Assembly (NCBI GenBank): GCA_030037035.1
Contig: JASHSA010000154.1
Coordinates: 1 to 6,220 of the forward strand
Direction: 5' to 3'
Origin: Thermoplasmata archaeon
GTDB taxonomy: Archaea; Thermoplasmatota; Thermoplasmata; Lutacidiplasmatales; UBA184
Length of the DNA stretch: 6,220 nucleotides
In this document: positions 1 to 4,740 of the stretch, piece by piece
How positions within the stretch are numbered: the first letter of the stretch is position 1
How the letters are laid out: the number at the start of each line of letters is the position of its first letter
Program-made: the position numbers and the translations under genes
The notes under the pieces: generated by a model
The model's input: only the letters and a program-made list of their open reading frames with translations
Told to the model about the DNA's origin: nothing
The model's database searches: none

Positions 1-63
1 TCGCGACCCGGCCGACCGATCGAAAGCGTCGCCGACCGCGAAGCGAGCGGGGACCTCACGGCT

Positions 64-1425
64 CTACGCGGGCTTCGGACCCTCGACGAGGTAGGTCCTC
101 CACTCTCCCTCGACCCCCCGGAGCGGACCGAGGCCTCGGTCGAGGAATCGAAGGTCGGAGCCGACCGAAAGGTCCCGGACCGTTCCGGAGACGAGGACCT
201 CACCGGCGTTGGCCAGCTCGCTCACACGGGCCGCGATGTGGACGGCCACCCCCCGCAGGTCGCCCCGCTCGAGCAGGCACTCGCCGGTATGGAGCCCGGC
301 GCGGGTCTCGAGCCCCAGGTCGCGGGCGAAGTCGCGCATCGCCGAGGCGCAGCGGACCGCACGCGTGGGCCCGTCGAAGCTCGCCAACGCCCCGTCGCCG
401 GTCGTCTTGACGAGGTGGCCTCGGAACCGGCTCGCCTCTCTCCGGGCGATCTCGAAGTAGCGCCCGAGCAGCTCCGCCCAGGCCCGGTCCCCGAGCTGGG
501 TCGCGCGCCCGGTCGAGTCGACGATGTCGGTGAACAGCACCGTCAGCAGGACCCGCTCCTCCTCGGGAGAACCCTGCGGGAGTCCCCGGATGAAATCGCG
601 CTGGGCGTTCATCGCGGCCGCGTACGCGGCGGGATTCGCCCAGGCCATGTGGTCGGGACCCGGCAGGTTCACGAGGCGGGCTCCCTCCACGTGCGCGGCG
701 ACGTAGTCCGCGTTCTCGGGCCGGAGGTACGTCTCCTCGGGGATCTTCAGTACCAGCGTCGGCACGTGGACCGCCGAGAGCGCCGCCCGGACGTCGATCT
801 GCATGTTCATCCGGGCCAGGGAGATGTCGGCGGAAGGGGAGGAGCCGAAGCGAATGACGCGGCCGAGCCATCGCTTGAACTCGAGGTCCTGGCTGCGGCT
901 TGGGGCGAGCCGGGAGGTCATCCGGTCGATGTGCGCCGGTGACCCCCAGTCGGCCTGCGACTGGCGGAACGACGCCTCGTACTCCTCCTGGGTCCACACC
1001 CACGGGTACGAAGGAGCCCAGAGGCCCCGTACCATCGGCGAGATCAGGATCAGTCCCTGCGTGCGCGCCGGATAGGTCGCGGCGAACAGCAGCGCCATCG
1101 CCGCCGTGTCGGTCGCGCCGAAGAGCACGGCGCGCGGGGAATCGACGGCGTCCATGACGGCCCGGACGTCGTCCATGCGGTCCTCGAGCGTGGGCGTTCC
1201 GACCGCCCGGTCCGACAATCCGACCCCCCGTTTGTCCCACAGGATCACCCGGGAGAACGTCCCGAGCTCCCGGAAGAACCTCGCCACCTGAGGCTCGTCC
1301 CAGACGAGCTCCAGTTGGGAGATGGCGGTCCGTCCGTAGACAAGGTCGGGGGGTCCCTTGCCGAAGACCTGGTAGGCGATCCGCACGTCGCCGCTTCGTG
1401 CGTAGTTGACCTCCGGGACGTCCAT
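64..1425 (-). CDS. Alpha/beta-hydrolase-fold domain fused to class III adenylate/guanylate cyclase
   Basis: This 453-residue protein probably makes a cyclic nucleotide from ATP or GTP, with an N-terminal hydrolase-fold module as likely sensor. Residues 1-280 follow the hydrolase half of the known hydrolase-cyclase fusion family: YARSGDVRIAYQVFG near the start, DKRGVGLSDR at 64-73, LLFAATYPART at 112-122, and LPGPDHMAW at 254-262 with the expected His259. The nucleophile elbow, usually GxSxG, reads GATDT (103-107), so the serine is lost; the usual acid aspartate is also not evident. Residues 291-449 are the cyclase: VLFTDIVDST with metal ligand Asp300, KTTGDG with Lys340 and Asp344, and VAVHIAARV with Arg400. 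No signal peptide or membrane segment is seen, so it is probably cytoplasmic. ATG 1425 is chosen because family members begin here and GGAGGT precedes it. The frame stays open to 1788, but that extension is Arg/Gly/Pro-rich and unlike protein. ATP versus GTP use is not resolved. Confidence 0.93.
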   Translation of the reverse strand: MDVPEVNYARSGDVRIAYQVFGKGPPDLVYGRTAISQLELVWDEPQVARFFRELGTFSRVILWDKRGVGLSDRAVGTPTLEDRMDDVRAVMDAVDSPRAVLFGATDTAAMALLFAATYPARTQGLILISPMVRGLWAPSYPWVWTQEEYEASFRQSQADWGSPAHIDRMTSRLAPSRSQDLEFKRWLGRVIRFGSSPSADISLARMNMQIDVRAALSAVHVPTLVLKIPEETYLRPENADYVAAHVEGARLVNLPGPDHMAWANPAAYAAAMNAQRDFIRGLPQGSPEEERVLLTVLFTDIVDSTGRATQLGDRAWAELLGRYFEIARREASRFRGHLVKTTGDGALASFDGPTRAVRCASAMRDFARDLGLETRAGLHTGECLLERGDLRGVAVHIAARVSELANAGEVLVSGTVRDLSVGSDLRFLDRGLGPLRGVEGEWRTYLVEGPKPA

Positions 1426-1428
1426 GCG

Positions 1429-1434
1429 ACCTCC
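1429..1434 (-). promoter_or_regulatory. Ribosome binding site of the hydrolase-cyclase gene
   Basis: GGAGGT lies three bases before ATG 1425. The spacing is short, but the same three-base gap recurs at both candidate starts of the 1871-2989 gene, so it may be usual in this genome. It supports the internal ATG at 1425 over the upstream in-frame ATG at 1788. Confidence 0.6.
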
Positions 1435-1457
1435 GCCGGCGGTCGCTACGAAGAGCT

Positions 1458-1470
1458 CGTATTTGGATAG
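1458..1470 (-). promoter_or_regulatory. Putative TATA-like promoter of the hydrolase-cyclase gene
   Basis: On the minus strand this reads CTATCCAAATACG, an A/T-rich island in GC-rich DNA. Its last base is 33 bases before the start codon, so an archaeal-type start of transcription about 22-25 bases downstream would leave a leader of roughly ten bases containing the GGAGGT. The CCAAA and TACG elements recur in the candidate promoters at 4155-4170 and 4668-4682. Inferred by eye. Confidence 0.4.
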
Positions 1471-1475
1471 GTCGG

Positions 1476-1491
1476 CGAGAGGCGCCTCTCG
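1476..1491. promoter_or_regulatory. Perfect 16-bp palindrome, candidate operator
   Basis: CGAGAGGCGCCTCTCG equals its own reverse complement. After one mismatched pair the symmetry continues for two more base pairs (CG/CG), giving a 22-bp near-palindrome. It ends six bases upstream of the TATA-like box of the hydrolase-cyclase gene, where a dimeric activator or repressor would be expected to bind. No matching regulator gene is visible in the window. Confidence 0.45.
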
Positions 1492-1500
1492 ACGCCCTGT

Positions 1501-1519
1501 CCTTCCCGCGGCGGGAAGG
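1501..1519. repeat. Inverted repeat, 8-bp arms with 3-base centre
   Basis: CCTTCCCG and CGGGAAGG flank the bases CGG. Allowing one bulged G, the symmetry extends outward by about three more pairs (GTC/GAC). It lies nine bases beyond the 1476-1491 palindrome. It could be a second operator half of the same control region, or a hairpin. No T-run follows on either strand, so it is not a typical intrinsic terminator. Confidence 0.4.
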
Positions 1520-1870
1520 GACCGAGAGTGCGGGTCCGGAGCCTGACCGTTGAGCGAGGAGAAGCCCCTCTTCTGCACCGAGCGCCCCTTCTGGCGCTTC
1601 GAACGGACCCTCCCATCGAGCACCGTTCGCCCGGCGAAAGGCCCGGCCCGTCGAGCCGCACGAGGCCCCCGGCGAACTGGCCAGGGCCCGGAACCCCGAA
1701 CCCTCTCTGACGGCCCGGCGGGCCCGTCGAACCGAGCGTCTCCTTCACCTGGTAGGGCCGGCCGCGACGGGACAACTCGCTCCCTCATCGGAGTACGGCC
1801 GAGGGAGCGCCGACCGGCACGAAGCCCGAGCTGCCTCGACGTGCGGCTGAGGTGAACGGACCTTCAGGAT

Positions 1871-2989
1871 CTAAGGTACGATCGTCGCCACGGGGAGAGC
1901 GTCGTCCACGTCGTAGTCGAGGTCCACGCGCTCCCACGCAGTCGCGATCCTCACCCCGGAGACCTCGGCGTCTCGGCCCTGACGGACGACGGAACCGATG
2001 AATCCGGAGGGGCGGCCGTCCGGACCGATCGCCTCTTCCTCGCTCAGCTGAAGATAGCGCACTCCGACGTCGCCGGCGCCGGCACGGGGACCCGTGTAGG
2101 GCCCCTCGACGACCGGTTCGGTCGGCAACCCGCTCTCGCCCAACCGGTAGGCGTCGCTCCGGTCGGGAAAGTTTCCCACCGGCCGCACGTCTTCGGCCGT
2201 TAGCACGCCCCCGTCGTACGTGAAGCCGCCCGGTCTTAGGTCCAGAACGAGGGTGAGGTCCTTGGCCCCGCGATACTGGGGAGGAACCTCGAACCGGAGG
2301 CCGTGGAATTCCACCTCCCGCCCGAAGGCCCGTCCCTTGCGCTCTTGGATCACTACGGTTCCCGTTCTAAATCGGTTCCCCGGAACCTCTCCGTGGAAGA
2401 GCGGGACCTCGAGCTCTGCGTTGCTCGCCACTCGATTTCTCTTCGAGAACTCGAGAAGTTCCGCGAGACCCATCTCGCTCTCGGTCACTACGATCTTGGT
2501 GGCCGCGATCCCTCGAGCGAGGAGCGACGATCCCAGGATCACTTCCGTCGCCAGCACCGGGGCCACCGAGGTCGGCAGGTAGGATCCGAATACGCCGATG
2601 AACCCCCTCACCGAATAGACGTTCAGGCCGAGCGGCTGGTTGCTGGCGATCCTCTCGTTCACGCTGTCGGCGACGGTCAGGTACTCGTGCCACGGGTGCC
2701 CGGCCCACGCCTCGGGGCGCAGCTTCTCCTTTTCGATCAGTCGGCCGAGCTCTCGATCGATGAGATACTCTTGCGTTCGCTTGCCCGGAGGTACCGGCGG
2801 CACGCCCTTGCAGCCGATGAAGCAGGGCCGGTCAGGGATGCCTGCCAGGAACCCCGGAGGGAGTTCCATCAGCTCGGCCAGCCGAGTTGCGCCGATCATT
2901 CGCACCTTATCGTCGACCTTGTCGTACGTCGTTCCCGTGACGCTGACGTGGAACGACTTTCGCTCTTCCCGGGCCCGGGAGTTCCCCAC
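1871..2989 (-). CDS. Uncharacterised protein of about 372 residues
   Basis: I do not recognise this family. From GTG 2989 the protein begins with a basic stretch (SRAREERKSF), then a predicted helical segment around MIGATRLAELMELPP (31-45) and a Cys pair CFIGC (56-60) near several prolines. A mildly hydrophobic segment (about 129-159) could be buried or membrane-associated, but is not a clear transmembrane helix. The C-terminal half (from about 190) is rich in beta-type patterns (TVVIQERKG, LTLVLDLRPGG) and ends acidic (VDLDYDVDD). The start is uncertain: the 60 bases above the internal ATG 2899 show coding-type base use (about 50/35/85 percent GC at positions 1/2/3), favouring a start further up. 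GTG 2989 has AAGGT three bases ahead; ATG 3028 is also possible, and ATG 2899 has AAGGTG with the same gap. No operon partner lies close by. Confidence 0.75.
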   Translation of the reverse strand: MGNSRAREERKSFHVSVTGTTYDKVDDKVRMIGATRLAELMELPPGFLAGIPDRPCFIGCKGVPPVPPGKRTQEYLIDRELGRLIEKEKLRPEAWAGHPWHEYLTVADSVNERIASNQPLGLNVYSVRGFIGVFGSYLPTSVAPVLATEVILGSSLLARGIAATKIVVTESEMGLAELLEFSKRNRVASNAELEVPLFHGEVPGNRFRTGTVVIQERKGRAFGREVEFHGLRFEVPPQYRGAKDLTLVLDLRPGGFTYDGGVLTAEDVRPVGNFPDRSDAYRLGESGLPTEPVVEGPYTGPRAGAGDVGVRYLQLSEEEAIGPDGRPSGFIGSVVRQGRDAEVSGVRIATAWERVDLDYDVDDALPVATIVP

Positions 2990-3352
2990 GGAACCTTCGT
3001 CGCCCGAGAATGACCGGGTCGCCGGCATGCCGGGTCGCAGGCCAGAGTCTCTCCTAACGGTTCCCCAGCAACGCGCGGGTGAGTCCGCCCGGCGTGGTCC
3101 CGACCCCAATGGCGAACCGTGGGGCTCGGCCGGCCAGGCAGACGCAACGGCAGTATCGGGCCCGGGCGAGTGGCGACCGTGCTCCGGTCAACACCGCTGA
3201 CCTCCGCGGCCGGTCGCCCGGGCCCACTCCGTCGCCCACCCTGAGCACGCCTCGGGCTTCCCGTCGGACCGCGCTCCCGGTAAGGTGCCCTGGAATCGCT
3301 CGCACGGGCGAGGCTGTTCCGACCTGCGACCGGAGCTGCGCGTGGCTCGACC
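2990..3352. other. Gene-free stretch between two minus-strand genes
   Basis: I see no convincing gene here. A minus-strand frame crosses it (3054-3584), but over 3054-3180 its second codon position is as GC-rich as its first (about 70 percent), unlike a real gene, and it overlaps the next gene. The upstream start options of the 1871-2989 gene (ATG 3028, ATG 3109) lie in its lower part. No clear TATA-like box or terminator is visible. Confidence 0.45.
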
Positions 3353-4126
3353 TCAGCCGTTGGAGGCGAGAGATCGAAGACGGCTCACTTCGTCTCGAAG
3401 TCGTTGCGCGCGAGGCTGGAGATACGCGCAGACATCCTGGTAGGGAGGGGCCCCGTCGACGCGCTCCGGGTACTCGACCGTAAACGATCCGACCCAGCCG
3501 GGGACCCAAAGCATCGCCGTGCCCTGCCCCGCTATCCTCGAAATGTACCCTCCTTGCTGGTAGGCGGCGTTCCTCCTGTTCCACATCATGTCGATCATCG
3601 CCACGTCAAGCTGGAGGCTCCCGCGTGAGGTCACGTCGCCCCAGCGGGACATCGGAGTGGAGCCCGCTCCGGTCAAGGTCTTGAAGCGACCCTCCGCCCA
3701 GGTCCGCCGAGCAGCGATCCCTGCGTAGACCGGGACAAGGTTGCTCACCGTCGGGATCAGGTACTGGGCATAGTCCAGGTCGAGCACGAGTTCGAACGGA
3801 GGCAGCTCAGAGAACTGCGAGCCGCCTCTGGGCGCGTGATACGGTCCCTGGTCGATGTCCTCCACGTAAGGGAGTCCCAGCCGACCCTTGAGGCCTCCGT
3901 CGAACAGGAAGAGCCTCCAGTTCGTGACGAGCAGCCCGCCGGAATAGTGGTCGGCTCGGACATGGGCGGACTCGCTGGGAAGGGTCTCCCGTGAGTTCGG
4001 CCACCGGATCTTGGCCGTCGGGATCAGGAAGTAGGGAACCTCTCCCGTCACCATGAACCGCGCGGCCCCGGGGGGGACCGCTTTCAGAGGCTCGGGAGAC
4101 GGCCGCGACGCCTCCGGGTCCGTCAT
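3353..4126 (-). CDS. Protein with a PH/GRAM-like segment, function unknown
   Basis: This 257-residue protein has a Pro-rich, probably disordered start (1-22). It is followed by a segment reading GGLLVTNWRLFLFDGGLKG with PYVEDID close behind (63-92), which resembles the strand-turn-strand core of bacterial PH/GRAM-like domains (pattern: G-x-L-x-x-T-x-x-R-L, then an E-D-I strand). Further beta-type stretches follow (FELVLDLDYAQYLI at 111-124, GSFTVEYPE at 213-221) and a C-terminal helix rich in Arg and Leu (229-252). In PH-like folds the last strand is capped by such a helix, so much of the protein may be one enlarged domain. Proteins of this kind often bind membranes or proteins, but no ligand can be named here. 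ATG 4126 suits a nearly leaderless mRNA from the promoter at 4155-4170; ATG 4054 (residue 25) is an alternative. The link to PH-like domains is a visual match only. Confidence 0.85.
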   Translation of the reverse strand: MTDPEASRPSPEPLKAVPPGAARFMVTGEVPYFLIPTAKIRWPNSRETLPSESAHVRADHYSGGLLVTNWRLFLFDGGLKGRLGLPYVEDIDQGPYHAPRGGSQFSELPPFELVLDLDYAQYLIPTVSNLVPVYAGIAARRTWAEGRFKTLTGAGSTPMSRWGDVTSRGSLQLDVAMIDMMWNRRNAAYQQGGYISRIAGQGTAMLWVPGWVGSFTVEYPERVDGAPPYQDVCAYLQPRAQRLRDEVSRLRSLASNG

Positions 4127-4140
4127 GCACGACGGAGCCC
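4116..4140 (-). repeat. Inverted repeat centred on the start codon of the PH-like gene
   Basis: TCCGTC (4119-4124) and GACGGA (4131-4136) form 6-bp arms around a six-base loop. GGG/CCC pairs extend the arms by three more if base 4137 is bulged. The start codon at 4126-4124 spans the loop-stem junction. It could act as an operator just downstream of the promoter or as an mRNA hairpin limiting translation. It may also be chance. Confidence 0.35.
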
Positions 4141-4154
4141 CGTCTGCCCCCTCC

Positions 4155-4170
4155 CGTAATCAACCTTTGG
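4155..4170 (-). promoter_or_regulatory. Putative promoter of the PH-like gene
   Basis: The minus strand reads CCAAAGGTTGATTACG. CCAAA could be a recognition element upstream of the A/T-rich TTGATTAC. The box ends 29 bases before ATG 4126, which predicts a leader of only about five to eight bases. The element resembles the candidates at 1458-1470 and 4668-4682. Inferred by eye. Confidence 0.4.
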
Positions 4171-4206
4171 AGCCGCTCGGCAGCGCCTGGTACCCTCCCG
4201 GGTGCC

Positions 4207-4521
4207 CTAGGGCCGACGTCCGGCCGGGCGTCGATCGAAGTCGCTGAAGGGGGACGACGGACGGAGCGGTCGAGCTCCGACGACGGTCTGCATACGACCT
4301 TGTAGGCACGCGTAGGGCAGCGTTCTCGCTCTTGGCGAATCTACCCGCCGGTGGCGCACCGACGCACCGATATCGCGGTCCACCGCGAGCAACCTGTCGA
4401 GGGCGGCGCGCTCTTCGAGAGGCAACCGCAATTCCCCCTGACCGACGGTCTCGCGGGGTCGTGCCCTCCCCTGCGCCTGACGAATGAGCCACTCGATCTG
4501 CCGGTCGGTGAGCCGAGTCAC
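4207..4521 (-). CDS. Possible small protein with helix-turn-helix-like start
   Basis: A 104-residue frame starts at GTG 4521. Its first half looks like genuine protein: VTRLTDRQIEWLIRQAQ followed by a second amphipathic helix (PLEERAALDRLLAVDRDIG, about 35-53). Its opening recalls the first helix of helix-turn-helix segments in some archaeal transposase or integrase proteins, but the rest does not follow such a protein. The second half (from about residue 60) is Arg/Pro/Ser-rich and may be non-coding. The frame continues upstream to ATG 4671, but that part is not convincing. No good ribosome binding site precedes GTG 4521. Its stop codon lies inside the 10-bp palindrome GCCCTAGGGC (4204-4213). 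It may be a real small regulator, a decayed remnant, or a chance frame. Confidence 0.35.
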   Translation of the reverse strand: MTRLTDRQIEWLIRQAQGRARPRETVGQGELRLPLEERAALDRLLAVDRDIGASVRHRRVDSPRARTLPYACLQGRMQTVVGARPLRPSSPFSDFDRRPAGRRP

Positions 4522-4574
4522 CCTGGAGTCGGAGGGCGAACGGGGATGGGGCTTCTGCCAGGAGCCGAAGGTCC

Positions 4575-4594
4575 GACCCCCCCTTGACCCCCCC
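4575..4594. repeat. Two C7 tracts in an 11-base direct repeat
   Basis: GACCCCCCC occurs twice, separated by TT, with an 11-base period (about one helical turn). It lies in the divergent region between the possible small ORF and the ATPase. It could be a binding site or simple-sequence noise, and such tracts are prone to length error in sequencing. Confidence 0.3.
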
Positions 4595-4667
4595 GCTGTG
4601 CGGCACGCTCCTTCCTCGGCGTCAGGGTGAACTAATTCTTGGACTCCAGACCGACCGATTTTCGCGT

Positions 4668-4682
4668 CCAAACCTCTATACG
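4668..4682 (+). promoter_or_regulatory. Putative promoter of the HerA-like ATPase gene
   Basis: The plus strand reads CCAAACCTCTATACG: a CCAAA element followed by the TATA-like CTCTATAC, in a locally A/T-richer patch (from about 4630). An archaeal-type transcription start would fall near 4704, leaving a leader of about 37 bases. That is clearly longer than the leaders inferred for the other two promoters. An alternative A/T patch, CTAATTCTT at 4632-4640, would give a longer leader. Inferred by eye. Confidence 0.4.
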
Positions 4683-4690
4683 CCCGGAAT

Positions 4691-4738
4691 CCTCCCCCTC
4701 CTTCCTCGACGGAGCGAGGGGCCGCGAGGAGGGGGAGG
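4691..4738 (+). promoter_or_regulatory. 12-bp perfect inverted repeat covering the ATPase ribosome binding site
   Basis: CCTCCCCCTCCT (4691-4702) is the exact reverse complement of AGGAGGGGGAGG (4727-4738). The right arm contains the ribosome binding site. Inside the 24-base loop a smaller inverted repeat, CCTCG (4704-4708) and CGAGG (4715-4719), is nested. If the mRNA starts upstream of 4691 the outer stem would hide the ribosome binding site. If it starts near 4704, only the inner hairpin is transcribed and the outer arms would flank the transcription start like an operator. Confidence 0.5.
4728..4732 (+). promoter_or_regulatory. Ribosome binding site of the HerA-like ATPase gene
   Basis: GGAGG lies eight bases before GTG 4741, within a long purine run. 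It decides the start: there is no ATG in frame between the stop at 4633-4635 and the Walker A motif, and the only other early candidate, TTG 4639, has no such site. Confidence 0.6.
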
Positions 4739-4740
4739 GG

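Larger units (their letters stand above)
1426..1870. other. Gene-free stretch holding the control region of the hydrolase-cyclase gene
   Basis: Open frames exist on both strands, including the upward extension of the cyclase frame and a TTG-started 101-residue frame at 1550-1855. Their products are rich in Arg, Gly, Pro and Ser and resemble no family I know. Besides the promoter elements and two inverted repeats listed separately, 7-bp arms CTCCCTC (1780-1786) and GAGGGAG (1801-1807) enclose a 14-base loop between the stop of the upstream gene and this region. I see no T-rich terminator. Confidence 0.5.

Noticed and set aside
238..942. Plus-strand 234-residue frame opposite the cyclase
   Set aside because: It is a shadow of the well-supported minus-strand gene, with no family features.
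200..1240. Minus-strand 346-residue frame within the cyclase gene
   Set aside because: It overlaps the recognised hydrolase-cyclase frame out of phase and has a low-complexity Arg/Gly/Pro product.
1426..1788. N-terminal extension of the cyclase up to ATG 1788
   Set aside because: Family members start at the ATG at 1425, which has a ribosome binding site. The extension is Arg/Gly/Pro-rich and runs through the candidate promoter and palindrome.
1780..1807. 7-bp inverted repeat as a transcription terminator
   Set aside because: The loop is 14 bases, the arms are short, and no T-run follows on either strand.
2303..3013. Plus-strand 236-residue frame opposite the uncharacterised gene
   Set aside because: The minus strand shows stronger coding-type base use and a more protein-like product; this frame looks like its shadow.
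3054..3584. Minus-strand 176-residue frame
   Set aside because: It overlaps the PH-like gene in another phase, and its codon-position base use in the gene-free part is not coding-like.
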